DNA from: Boswellia sacra
Lineage: Eukaryota; Streptophyta; Magnoliopsida; Sapindales; Burseraceae
Reading direction: 5' to 3'
Length of the DNA stretch: 64,000 bases
Assembly (NCBI GenBank): GCA_013180625.2
Contig: SNVD02001252.1
Span: 1-64,000 of the forward strand
Position 1 is the stretch's first letter, and each line of letters opens with the position of its first letter. This document shows, piece by piece, positions 53,135 to 64,000 of this stretch. The position numbers and the translations under genes are program-made. Under the pieces are notes generated by a model that ran no database searches, was not told where the DNA came from, and worked only from the letters and a program-made list of their open reading frames with translations.

Positions 53135-56100
53135 TGTAATGCCCATTGGGCTTCAATAAACAAAAGCCCAAGCCCAAATTTAAATTTCAACAAGCCTGAC
53201 CCAGCCCAATTTGTTTTTCCTTCACTTAGTTAAAAAAATAAATAATAAATAATAAAATAATAAAAACAGAGGGGATTGAGGGAGAGAAGAAACGGATATA
53301 GAGGGGAGAAAGCTTTCATCTCTTCCCATTTGACTATCAGCCGCAGGTCTTTGACCACTAATTTCGACTGATTTCTGTTGAGTTTCTGGCCGAATAATAT
53401 CCCGTTTTGAAGCTTGTTTCATCCTCTTTCCAATCATATATATCTTGTCCCTAGGCTTTTCACCATCTTCATGAATCGGAGCTTGGAAGCCGACAACTTC
53501 CTAAGTATTTTTTGGCCAAAATCTGGTGAGATACCGGTTAATCCATACGTTGATTTGAAGCTTATTCCATGCTCTTTCGAAACATACCTTTTTGTTGCAT
53601 GTTGATGCATGAATTTTACAAACTGGAAAAAATAAGTGTTTGGTTACTATTCATCTTTTTCCGGCGACATTTTCGATAACAGTTTTTGATCATCAAACAA
53701 TTGTTAGATTATTTCTTAGCAAAAAAGGAGCATAAATTCAGCGAGTGGATTATATTTCAAGATTTTTCATCTTTAAAGAATTTAAATATTTAGTTTTCCA
53801 TATCATTTAAATTATTAGTTAAATTAATTAATTGAGTTATTAATAGTTTTATTGATATATTAATTATTGATAAGAATAAAGGATGACTGATTATGATATT
53901 TTGAAATAGAAGGGTGTGTAAAGTATTGATTTTTAGATAAAAAGATATTTATGAGTTGTGTTATATATATTTATTAATAAAAAGATTTTCAAAATTCTTA
54001 TTAGATTGAGTTATTATGATTTTCCATAAATTTAGTTCCATGAATTGAATATTTAGCAAAAGTAAAGCTTTTGGAAAGTATTCAAATTATTAAGTTAATG
54101 TTTGAATTTAAATTAATAGTTGCCTTAGTTTGCTTGGGTATTAAGTGGAAAGTTTTGAGGTTATATGTGTTGTATTTCTAGTATTTTGTTATTTTCTTTC
54201 AAAAAAAATATATACATATATATGAAAAAAGTATGTTTTGTTTTTAAGAAATATGAGAGTGATGGTTGGTTTTATGTTTAAAATAATAGTAAAGCATTTT
54301 GGAGAAAGGCTTTGGAAATTATAATTTTTCTTTCTACAGGGGTTGAACTACAAATTCTGAAAATTGATTTAGAATTCTACAGAAACTTGAATGCAAAATT
54401 CTGGAATATTTGTTTAAATCATAATTTTTAAGATTTTGAAAGTCTTTGAAATTTCGAATGTGGAATTTTTGGAAATTAGATAAGCTTTGAAGCATAAATA
54501 TGTGAAAGGATATTATAAAAAAAAGTTATATGGCAAGTATGAGATTTTGGAATAAAAAGGAAAGCTATGGTTTATAGTGAGTTAAAAAAGTATTTTATTT
54601 TATAGGTTACAATAATTTATAAATGCTATTTTAATGCATTTGTTAGAAGATTCTAAAGATATTCAGAAGATTTATTTTCTAGATCAACTAAAAAAAATTT
54701 AATGATGTTATTTAGCATTTTATGAATATGTTTTAGTAAAGTTAGAAGTATTCAAGTTAGTTCCTATAAAATTCTTGAATATAAATTTAGCATTATTTAT
54801 TACGTTTGCTTTCGATCATTAAGATATTTCAAAGCTAGTTTTCAAAATAGTTCTAGAATCATTTTTAGTTTCAAAAATAGTTCTAAACAAAGATATAGCA
54901 CTTTAAAAGGAAAATTTAGATTTTATGTTTGAAGTGTTTTCTAGATTATCAAAAATGTATATTTTACAATTTCAGAGAAAGTTCAAAAGCATGACATTTA
55001 CAATTTTTTTTCATAACAATTTGATTCAAGGATTTCTTAAAGTATTTGGGAAATGCTCTGTTATATGCTTAACATGGATTTCAAAGAATTCAAATATTAC
55101 CGCTTTAGCTTACATAAATTCTTCAAAGTTTGATAAAGTTGCATAAAAAGCAAAGATTTAGCAAATGAAGCAGTTTTGAAAAGAAAATCAATTTTAGTAA
55201 AAATAAGAAAGTCCAGTTATGTTTTTTTTAAGCTAGTACCAAGCTCACTTAGATAATGAGACATCAGATTCAGTCAGACATTTATATAGATAGAGGCCTT
55301 TGGGGCCTATTTAGACACATATAGAGGCTTTGAGCTGTGTGATCGCGCTTTAACCCTTTAGGGGCAGCTTTGCGCATGCGTATGATCAGTTTAGTAGGTC
55401 TGTGTGATGTTAGATCTCGTCAGGTACAGATAGCTCTGCCTATGTGTGTTAGATCTCATAAGGTATGAGAAGATACAGATAGTTCTACCTGTATGATGTT
55501 AGATCTCACCAGGTATGAGGAGATACAGATAGCTTTGCCTGCGTGATGTAAATCTCATCAGCTATGAGGAGATTCAGATAGCTCTACTTGTGCGATGATA
55601 GATCTCGCATGTACGATCACATAGCTTCAAAGGTACTTGTTTAATATAATCTAAAAGTGTTTTAAATATGTTCATATAAGTTAGCTTGAGAAAGAAGCAC
55701 TATTTATAGAAGTTATTTGAAAGAAGAATTTTTTAAGGAAATTATGTTTTAAATAAAACTTGGGCGATGATTTTGGCAAAAAACATCATGAGCTTTATTT
55801 TATGAGATTGAGAAAATATGCATTCTTTTTATTGTTTTTAAAAGTATAGAATCAAGCTAACATATTTGAAGATTATTAATCAAAAGTTTATTTGTTTTAA
55901 ATTCCATGAGAAATTTGATGATACTCTTAATGAATATGATACATTTTCTTAAGTACAAATATAAGATGAGATTTTCTAGTCAGTATTGCATTACATGGTT
56001 TTTCTACGAGGAAGTCATATAATATAGGACTGGTTTAGAAAACATAGTTAATTAAGTGTCTGAGTATATGATTTCTAGATGTTTGATGAACCATCTTTTT

Positions 56101-57079
56101 GATAAGCTGGAAAAGAAAATATGTAGTTTTCATAATGAAAAGAACATGATTTAAAATTTTTATATTATTTGATTTTTGGCATTTATTTATATGTTTATTT
56201 TATAAAAAAGATTGATGTACAGTGATATGTTTTATGCTATATATGGATTACATAACTGTTTTAAGTAAATGTAAGTGTGTCATTTGCTTTTACAATTTAA
56301 GAATATTATGTTATCTTGGTAAGTAAGTTAAGGATTACTATGAAGTATTTTCTTTACAATGAGTTAATAAATTATATAGTTGTTTTGCAAGAATGAAGTT
56401 TATAAATAAAGTTTTAAAAGAAAGAATTGTTTATATGCTTTTCAATAGAAGAAAAAGAATACTAATTTCTTGAAAAGTGATTAAATAAGTTGAAATACTT
56501 TGAAAGAAATTTTATTTAAGAAATGAATTTTGTAAAGGAAAGCAATAAGAAATTTTATTTTATAAAATTATATTCACTCACTGAGCATTTAGCTCACTTT
56601 TTTCGTACCATTTTCTCACTAGGTACTATAGGTTTGGTGTTAAACTATCTCTGATGCTAAGGAAGGCTACATGATGTATAGCTAGAGTTCATACATTAAA
56701 AACATTTCATATCTTTGTATAAATATCTAAACTTCTAAGCCTGTTGAGCATGAGTTTGTATTTGTTGTATGTTGTGATTGCTGAGGACAAGTATCTTAGA
56801 AAAAGTTGAGTTCAGAAATTATTTTTAGAAATTGGAAAAAAAATTTGTGTGTTTTGGCTGAGGTTTTAGTCCAAAATATAGGGAAAACTATGTCAGATTT
56901 TTATTAAAATTTTCTAGAGTATTCTTAGATATTAAATATAAAAGACGTAAATAATTTTTTTTTATAAATGTTTTCATTAGTGCAACGAAAGTGTAGTAAG
57001 TCAGTTATTTGAAAAGTTATGCTCTTAGTAAACAGTTTTAGACATGATTCGCTTGTGTAGCTAAGAGCAGGTCATGTCA
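53135..57079 (+). mobile_element. Solo LTR of a Ty3 element (about 3.95 kb), inserted in a RALF-like exon
   Basis: Starts TGTAATGCCCATTGGGC, ends GGTCATGTCA, and is flanked by a 5-bp duplication TCAAT (53130-53134, 57080-57084). No internal element follows, so the two LTRs have recombined. Very long LTRs starting TGTAATGCCC suggest a Tekay/Del-type Ty3 element (inference). Strand is not determined by coding content. Confidence 0.82.
55385..55625. repeat. Tandem repeats of about 60 bp inside the solo LTR
   Basis: Four to five units of 'gatgttagatctcaNcaggtatgaggagatacagatagctctgcctgtgt', spaced about 55-65 bases. Confidence 0.75.
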
Positions 57080-57889
57080 TCAATCCTCTTTTTTCCAAAT
57101 GGAATTTGATGCACTGCAGTTGGCTGACGCTCATAGTAAGTTCTTTTTTATTTAGTTATTTAAATATCTCCTTTTGATACACATAATATACCTTCATAAC
57201 TATTACTCGACGATGTTTTACGGTGGCTTTTTTTCTTTTATTTCTATTGTTTTGGGAGGATTTCATGGTGAATAAATGAGGTTACCAAATTAAAAAAAAC
57301 GGTTTTATTCTTGCTATTGTATTGTCTTATTTGTCTTTGGTTTTTAAATTAGTGGTTATGGCAGCGGCCGCTGGAGCCTCAAGGGTCAAGGGGAGCTTTT
57401 TGTTTGACTCATGATTATTTAATGTCCATTTAACTAACGGTTGTGATGGTCTTGAATCTTTATGCTGGGATTGGGGTGTGGTTAGGATGAAATATCTTCA
57501 TTTATGGATGTTGTGCTTTAGAACTTTCAAAATTTGGAAAACGAGGTTTTATTGAAGAAATTGATGCAAAGAATGTGATTTGGTTTTTCAATGATGCTGT
57601 AGAAGACAGAGCTGGAGAGAACAGCCAAAGCAAATCCAGAGTTGATGGAAGTCACTCAGATACAGCATATTCGACGAATGAACAAAATCATCCAATCTCA
57701 TCTAACCCAACGATCATGTGTGGCCATTCTAGGCCCTACAATTCATGTCTGCGAGCGAGCAGACCACCTACTGCAAGAGCAGGAACTCATTATAACAGGA
57801 ATATACCATGAACAAGAGGAGTACAATTCACATTGATAACATTCATATAACGTAATAAACGATTATGTTTCCTTATATTTAAAATGTTT

Positions 57890-58802
57890 TGTTAGGTTTT
57901 GCAGCGTATGGAAGTTACGAATAATATAACTGAAAACAGTAATATAAATCAGAACAGGATTTTTACGTGGTTCGTTATAACCAACCTACATCCACGGGTA
58001 ACAAGAGTTGCAATCCACTATGTTATATGTGTTTACACTTGACTTAGGACTCTTTACAGTGGTAGACACCCGCTCACTCACTAACCTAATCTATGTAAAC
58101 TTGATCAACCTCGATCACAACTATAGTCCTTCGCACACTCTTCTAATGATGCTCTTTTTCTGTCACGATTATCTTAACTACACACAGTTAAGAATAACAT
58201 AACACCCGTAACTGGTACAGACACATGTGATTACTCAACTGCCTTAAGCTCACACGATCTATAACAATTAACCAAAGCCTAAAGCTTTACACAAGACATA
58301 AAAACAAATAAAAGACGTACTCAAACTTGCTCTTGCTTACTCTATCTTAATTTGCCTTGAATGCGTTGAATGCCTTCCCCCAAAAGCTATGAAGATAGCT
58401 TTATATAGTATTTGATATCAATTGCAATCCTTGTCAAGATCTTGTAGAATCTCAATAAAACTCATAAGGAAAGTTTGGATAATAATCAAACATTATAGGA
58501 AGTAATAATATACTCTCCTAAGTAAACTAGAATACTTAAATAATATCATAATCTAATAAGAGATAATTAATACAAATATAAAACTTCCGATTTCAACTAG
58601 GATACCGAATACAAACTTATTCCTATTTAACTAGGATACCATATCAAAACTTATCATATTTTAATTAAAATTCTCCTAATACAAAACATCTATATAAAAT
58701 AAATAAGATTAGGAAAATATCCACATTTAATGTTTTTATCACATGATGACAAATTACTCATGTGCATTGCACATGCCATATATGCCACTTCTAGAACTAA
58801 CA
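57890..58802. mobile_element. Solo LTR, 913 bp
   Basis: Ends are TGTTAGGTT and GAACTAACA (inverted TGTTAG/CTAACA), with a 5-bp duplication TGTTT at 57885-57889 and 58803-58807. It contains 'tttttacgtggttcg' and 'cctacatccacgggtaac', words I associate with plant Copia LTRs. Family not certain; no internal element present. Confidence 0.75.
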
Positions 58803-58807
58803 TGTTT

Positions 58808-59984
58808 TATATCATATTAAGCATTTTGTAGCATTGTATTAATTGTATCATCTGATCAAATGATTGTAATTCATTGTAGAGAAATTATACCTATAGAATC
58901 GCAAAGATGCAGAAAGACATTGGGGTTGTTGTATTAAAAAGTTCATATATGGAAACTCTGAAGCCCTTGGACAACCAATCAATATCAATTTTGGCTACAT
59001 CTTTGATTCTATATATTTGTTTATGGTTGTATCATGAACCGCAAAATCTTGGTCAATATTGATATGTTTGCCTGGCAAGTCTCAGAAACTACTACATTAA
59101 CAGTTATATATATTAATTGACAAGAACAAAGTTGGAGGCAGTAGTTAGGAAAACTAGTACACATTATCAAAGTAGTCAATTTAATTTCTTGGAAAGGAAC
59201 TGTGTATCGTAGTAGTTAGAAAATGTCATTCTTTTATTTTAACTAGGGCCTGCAAACCCCCAGCAGACAGAATATCCTTTAATTATTTGAGATTAATTTA
59301 ATTGGAATTATTTCATTGATTGACATGGTCAATAGCACACTTTACGTACATGGGGACACTGTTATATCTAGTAATTTTAACAGAGATTTATAATAAATTC
59401 ATTTTGGTATTATTTGTGGTATTTGAAAATAGTGGGAGCTCTTTAGTTTTCCATTAATTATCTTAAGGTCACATTATTTTTCATATTTGGGTTAGAATTT
59501 TGCGTGCTTTAAGAAATTATTGGACAAATGGAGTATTTTAAAGTGATTTTGAAATAGTTTTAGTTAATTTGGAAAAAATGGAGTGTAATTATTTTGTTGC
59601 TGGATGTGAAAATGAGATTCCAACCATAAGAACCTGTGAACTTTTAATGAGCTTTTTCAATCTTAACTCCTCAATAATTTCCTGCGACTCCCATTTCTTT
59701 AATTGTATATCTAAATACCTAGTATACTGAGAAATAATTATTAATTCAACTTCTAATATGCAACATATATAAAAGAAAAAGTTTCTTTTTTTTTTTTAAA
59801 TCATGTCATCAAATAGTGCGTATTTGTTCTCATGGACGATTATAATTTCAATTATTTGAAATTGTCATTTTCAATATATCACTTATAGATTATGAAAATC
59901 AAAGTCAAATGTTAGAGTTAATGAATAAACTAAGCCTAAGAGGTGTATGTGGCCAACTCTTAACTAAAGGGTTAAAGATAATAA
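58808..59984. other. Gene-free; RALF-array upstream-flank copy
   Basis: 58960-59370 parallels 50.77-51.06 kb ('gattctatata..gttgtatcatgaacc', 'aacaaagttggaggcagt', 'cagcagacagaatatcc', 'gacatggtcaat'). The exon that should follow is not visible before the MULE at 61098. Confidence 0.5.
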
Positions 59985-60248
59985 GAAAATGGCAAGAGTT
60001 TTTCTTAGACTTGGAACCGGGGCTGGGTGGGGCGAAAAAAATTTAGGCGGATCTGTACCCGCCCTGCTCTGCCCCGCCCTGCTCTACCCCGCCCCATCCA
60101 TTTATAAATTTATAGGAATTTTTTTTTTTTTAAATAGACCCACCATAGTTAATTTTTTTTATATACACATGTAAACAAATTTTAGTGGAGTGGACTCATT
60201 CTATTTAAAAACTTTTCTTTTATATACTTTGTCAAATTTCCAGACACC

Positions 60249-60283
<35 letters not shown>

Positions 60284-60533
60284 AAACTTATAAAAATCAT
60301 CCTTTAAAATTACATGTCAGTCCCTATATTTTAAAATTTTCATATAAACCGTTTTATAATGCAGGGTGGGGAGGGTCAGACGAGTCGAGAAGCCAAACCT
60401 GACCCCACACCCTCCCCGGTCGGGGCAACACCCCTTGGGATCTAGACCCGCCTCGAACGAGCAATGGGTCGGGGTTCACGGGTTTCACCGGGGCGCCGGA
60501 CCCATAGGATCAAATGCCAAAGCCTAGTTTCTA
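59985..60533. repeat. Small DNA element C (GC-rich ends)
   Basis: 'atggcaagagttttt...ggggctgggtggggcg' at one end and 'ggtcggggttcacgggtttcaccggggcg...caaatgccaaag' at the other, with an AT-rich centre including an (AT)n run at about 60257-60281. The layout is the same as elements A and B, but a duplication could not be confirmed. Confidence 0.5.
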
Positions 60534-61097
60534 TGGTATTTTACCCTAATATATATTTCATAAGAAATTTATAAATCAATTTCAATTATTTATAATAAGT
60601 GGACCTATTTAACACCACTCTTTTAAATTGTTTCAAATATTTCATGCTGGTAATTTGGGGTTAAGCCTATAACCCAAAAGAGCTTTAATTTCATGTTTAC
60701 AACCCAAAAGACCAGGGACTAAAAGCTTAAAAGATTAATGATTAATTCTAGCTAAGAATTGAACTTGCTATTGATAAAATATTATTTTAATCTAAGGATA
60801 TATTAGTTATTCTACCACGTTGGAATTGAATACGATTTCATAACTTCAATTGGTGCATGAAAAATATATGAACTAATGTTGTTTAAAATAAGTTCTGAAT
60901 TAATGTTGTTTAATTACGTTATGAATTTAAAATATTTAGAGAGCTAGACCTTCCATATATATTATATTTCGGATATCCATGTGGTGTGTTATCAAATAGT
61001 GATAATGAGTATGGTTTCAACATCTTTTATATTAGTTAAGAATTCTGAACTATCCGCATCGAAACCTTACCTTCTTAGGCATACGGATCTCCATCTT
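60534..61097. other. Gene-free
   Basis: AT-rich, with no frame. Ends at the putative MULE terminus. Confidence 0.5.
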
Positions 61098-61574
61098 GGG
61101 AAAATTCAAATAATGACCCGAATTTAGGGGTTTCTTAGAAAAATAACTCAGTCTAGTGAAATTTACATGCAATAACCCTTTTGGCTCAAATTACTTAAAT
61201 ACCCGTATGAATTAAATAAGACAATTAGCTTTTATTTTCTTTGGTAATAATTTGACTACTCTCACAACCTGCATATAACTCGATTATGCTCAGGCTATTG
61301 CAAAATCTCACTATCTCCACCATTTGTATCAATAAATCTTAAAGATTTGAGCTAGAAAAGGTAAAAAATCCAAGCTCAACCAATTTTTCGTTGATTAGTT
61401 CATACATTTGTGTTTTAATTCATACATCTTGTGTTTAGTTCAAATTACAAGCTTAGGAAACAACCTTGCATTGGTGAAGTGTTGTTAGTACCGTAGGTGG
61501 CCAAGAAACTTGTTTTTGTAGCGAAAATGTGGAAACTATCTGAGGAAGATGACGACTTAACAATGTCTGCACCG

Positions 61575-61790
61575 TTGTCGAGTGTTGAGCAATGTATCCG
61601 ACATAAGGTGCATAGTGTCGAATGAGGTTGATCGACAAAGCTCGACAGAACCAATGATTGGTGTATATAGACTCGACATCGGTTATCTGGTGTCTTGTGT
61701 CAGATAAAGCCGACTCTCATTGTCGTGTCTCGAGTTGCTCATCGATTTTTGTCGAGTCTCTTTGAGTGTGTCGATAGATTTGTTGTTTCT
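61575..61790. repeat. TCGA-rich subterminal region of the MULE
   Basis: About ten GTCGAG/CTCGAC/TCGACA words in 215 bases (for example GTTGTCGAGTGTTGAG, GACTCGACATCGGTT, TTTTGTCGAGTCTC). They share vocabulary with the array at 22798-23330, but here there is no regular unit. Confidence 0.65.
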
Positions 61791-61860
61791 TTGAATTTAA
61801 ATTATTTTTTCCATGATTTGAATTTTAGGGGATGTTTATTGACATGTCTATTACATGTAG

Positions 61861-62286
61861 GATCGATGGAAACTTTGCGCATTTTGATATGGTACAATAG
61901 TTCTTGGAAGATGCAACCGAATGGTGGTTACATGTACATGGGCGGGAGGTTGAAGCCGTTGATACTTCCTAAGTGTACTAGTTACAATGAGTTAGTGGGA
62001 TGTTTAGCTACCGAAATGGGTTGGGATCTGAGTTAGAAAAATATAAGTCTAGCCGTTCAATTTTGTTCCAAGGGTCCCCCGCCATTGCCAAACCCCATTG
62101 AGACTGACAAGGATGTTTGTTTTTACATACAACAAAGTCTGGAGGACCAGCAGTCATACAACACTAATCGTCATAGTTAAAGATAAGGACATGCAAAGAA
62201 GAAGTAGTTCACGATCTAATGCTTTGAGGAAGAGTCAGAGTTCCTATCATCGGTCTATGTTTCGGTCACTAAGTGGAAACAACTAA
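61861..62286 (+). pseudogene. MULE transposase, N-terminal domain
   Basis: ETLRILIWYNSSWKMQPNGG, then YMYMGGRLKPLILPKCTSYN and ELVGCLATEMGW match the N-terminal domain of plant MuDR-type transposases. A stop at 62035 is followed by PPPLPNPIETDKDVCFYIQQ in the continuing region, then a degraded Ser-rich stretch. Confidence 0.72.
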
Positions 62287-62940
62287 TTGAGTGAGTGTAC
62301 TCCTGTTTGTGCACAACCACAAGTTAATGAAGGGCTTAGACTTGACTTTGAGCAATGTACCAGACATGAAGAGAATCAAGCCGTTGGTGTTTCAGGAGAT
62401 GCCGGATTGAACCAATTGTTGCCTGTGAGGTTAGTTCAGCATCTTGATAGCTTTAGAGAATTTGAGAGCTTAGCCAATGTCCATAGTTTTGGTGATGCTG
62501 ATGGTGATGATGATGGTGACAATGATGACGACGTCGATGATGATGAGAACGATGATCATGAGGATGGTTTTGAATGTTGCTATAACTTGAATAACAATTT
62601 CACTAATGAGTTAAATGATAATGATAATGCCGAAAATGACAATGTCGATGCTCGCACAGAAGTTGTGAGTGATTTGAACAAAGATGTGCCATTGACCTTT
62701 CCTACTCCTATTCAGTCCACCCTTCCTCTTACATCTGAAGGACAAGAAGCTGTGCGAAGAGAAAATTTTATGGCAAATGATGCCAATTTAGGTTGTGAAA
62801 ATGATGAGGTTCGGGCAAACAAATTTAGGTGGGTGTGTCATATCTTGCATTCAACCTTAACAGTTGATGATGATGCCATGTCTTTTATAGTTGACGGAAT
62901 TGAGGTTGGGGTTGGTCAGATCTTTAATAGCAAAACCTAG
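62287..62940 (+). pseudogene. MULE transposase, acidic region and start of DNA-binding domain
   Basis: A 217-codon frame. Middle part is an Asp-rich run (DADGDDDGDNDDDVDDDEND), common between the N-terminal and DNA-binding domains of these transposases. The end (DGIEVGVGQIFNSKT) corresponds to the 'G-x-x-F-x-x-K' start of the MuDR domain. The stop at 62938 cuts it. The ATG at 62287 is simply the first in the frame and is unlikely to be the true start. Confidence 0.7.
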
Positions 62941-63474
62941 CTTCACGAGAAGTTATCAAATCTGGCATTACAACGCATTTTTTTGTTTAAGGTGAAGAAG
63001 TCTAACATAATCAGCTTTGAGGCCATATGTCATGCTAAAAATTGCAAGTGGTAGATTCGGGCAACCAAGGTAGCAGATTCCAATTTCTTTCAAGTGAGGA
63101 AGTTCAACTATCAGCACACATGCTCTGGTGCTGGATTGCATCTGAATTACAAACAAGTGTCTTCTGCTGTTATTGGAACACATCAAGAGCAAATTCATTC
63201 AGGCATCTAGGATATATCGGCCTAGAGACATTATATTTAATGTTTAGGAGCCATTGGGTGTTAGCATCACGTAGCACGAGGCATAGAGAGAAAGAGAGGC
63301 AGCTTTAGAAGAACTTAATGGATCTGATGAGGAATCATTCACACTTCTCCCTCAATATATTTGCATGGTTGGGAATGCTAATCCTGAAATAGTAATGACT
63401 CTAGAAACTGATGCTAATGATCACTTTAAGTACTTTTTCATGAGTTTGGGGACTTTCATTAAGCTTTGCAGCAT
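62941..63474 (+). pseudogene. MULE transposase, MuDR DNA-binding domain
   Basis: Continues with FKVKKSNIISFEAICHAKNC, IRATKVADSNFFQVRKFN and HTCS, the MuDR C-x4-C...H-x-C zinc-binding pattern. Stops at about 63052 and beyond, and frame changes, break it. Confidence 0.72.
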
Positions 63475-63965
63475 GTATTAGGCCAGTTATTGCAATTGAT
63501 GGCTCTTACTTAAAGGGAAAATACAAGGGCATGATGTTTTTGGTTTCATGCACGGATGGAAATAAACAAATATATCCATTGGCATTTGGAGTTGGTCATT
63601 TTGAAAATGATGATTCCTAGACTTGGTTCATGACACAATTGTAGGATTGGGTACTTGGAAATGTTGAAGACTCAGTGTTCATTTCTGATTGCCATGCTAG
63701 CATAGAAAGAGCTATCTCAATCGTTTTTCCAAATGCACTTCATGGCCTGTGCATTTATCATCTTAAGGGAAATTTGAAGGCAAAGTTTAAAGATAAGACT
63801 CTAGTAGACATGTACACCCAAGTGCAAGAACATATCACCGTAGTGATTTCAACTACCAAATGCATTGTATTGAATCATATATGTCTCAAGCTACAACATA
63901 TCTTCGGGAGGTTAGTGTTGAGAAGTGGGCCTATTCTCAATTTCCTGGGAGATGGTATAACATAA
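63475..63965 (+). pseudogene. MULE transposase, catalytic (DDE) domain, partial
   Basis: PVIAIDGSYLKGKYKGMMFL holds the first catalytic Asp and VFISDCHASIERAISIVFPN the second. GLCIYHLKGNLKAKFKDKTL is the C/H motif between the second Asp and the Glu. Two internal stops (about 63618 and 63642) and a stop at 63965. Sequence after that (TTNIVESMNSC) is the conserved E-containing segment in a shifted frame, at the window edge. Confidence 0.85.
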
Positions 63966-64000
63966 TGACAACCAATATTGTTGAGTCCATGAACAGTTGT

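Larger units (their letters stand above)
53083..57811 (+). pseudogene. RALF: RALF-like gene copy 6, first exon split by a solo LTR
   Basis: Left half of the first exon: 53083-53134 (caaacaaagctc..tattct-like run ending cttcacatcaat) aligns with the 5' half of the copy 4 first exon. The right half resumes at 57085 (cctcttttttccaaatggaa...ttggctgacgctcata) with a good donor ATAGTAAGTT (GT at 57136). Second exon from about 57603 encodes TELERTAKANPELMEVTQIQ in one frame. In another it encodes a 78-codon run with MCGHSRPYNSCLRASRPP, parallel to the conserved end of copy 4. The solo LTR (53135-57079) with duplication TCAAT interrupts the signal peptide, so the gene is dead. Confidence 0.6.
61098..64000 (+). 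mobile_element. Autonomous-type MULE, 5' part, continues beyond the window
   Basis: Probable terminus GGGAAAATTCAAATAATGACCC at 61098, of the style of plant MULE ends. The transposase follows in plus orientation from about 61861, with several stops and shifts. The right terminus and target duplication lie outside the window, so the left border is provisional. Confidence 0.75.

Noticed and set aside
52871..53146. 91-codon minus-strand frame ending in a hydrophobic stretch
   Set aside because: It straddles the solo-LTR border and antisense of a RALF-like first exon, so it is chance.
54925..55146. 73-codon frame in the solo LTR
   Set aside because: AT-rich sequence inside a long LTR; no family features.
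1..64000. rRNA, conserved tRNA, microRNA hairpin or bacterial-type operon
   Set aside because: None seen. The hairpins present are in transposons, and gene structure and repeats are those of a plant nuclear genome.

Overview
The window is nuclear DNA of a flowering plant, most likely a eudicot. The evidence is AT-rich intergenic DNA, plant-type LTR retrotransposons (Tork-like and SIRE/Maximus-like Copia, an Athila-like Ty3), an L1-type LINE, a tRNA-derived SINE, Mutator- and hAT-like elements and an integrated caulimovirid. I see no intact conventional protein gene. Most coding sequence belongs to mobile elements carrying frameshifts and stops. The one host gene family is a decayed cluster of RALF-like small peptide genes.

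Layout. 1-5309: minus-strand Copia element, left end cut by the window edge. 5310-18343: minus-strand endogenous pararetrovirus (florendovirus/petuvirus-like), split in its RT/RNase H region by a plus-strand SIRE-like Copia element (7029-14252, target duplication ATCTG). 18344-31257: RALF-like gene remnants (about 18.8, 22, 29.6 and 30.6 kb) among small elements: a SINE with a 13-bp duplication (20686-20909), a foldback hAT-like element full of TCGAG hairpins (22421-23543, 8-bp duplication) and a Mutator-like TIR element (25136-26722, 10-bp duplication). 31258-49799: minus-strand Athila-like Ty3 element sitting inside an older small element. Its 3' LTR is split by a near full-length LINE (31749-37688, 14-bp duplication). 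Between its integrase and 3' LTR it carries an intronless LOG (cytokinin-activating enzyme) pseudogene and a decayed 297-codon reading frame. 49947-61097: more RALF-like copies (51.3 kb; 53.1+57.1 kb), one with its first exon split by a 3.9-kb solo LTR, and a second 0.9-kb solo LTR. 61098-64000: a MULE with a broken transposase that runs off the right edge.

History inferred from nesting: tandem duplication of the RALF-like gene came first, then insertion of small DNA elements, then LTR elements, then the LINE. Solo LTRs show later deletion by LTR recombination. The points most worth a second look are the RALF-like array, the LOG capture with the neighbouring unknown frame inside the Athila element, the duplicated polypurine tract that brackets that cargo, the RY/ACGT motif clusters in the first Copia element, and the TCGAG hairpin array.
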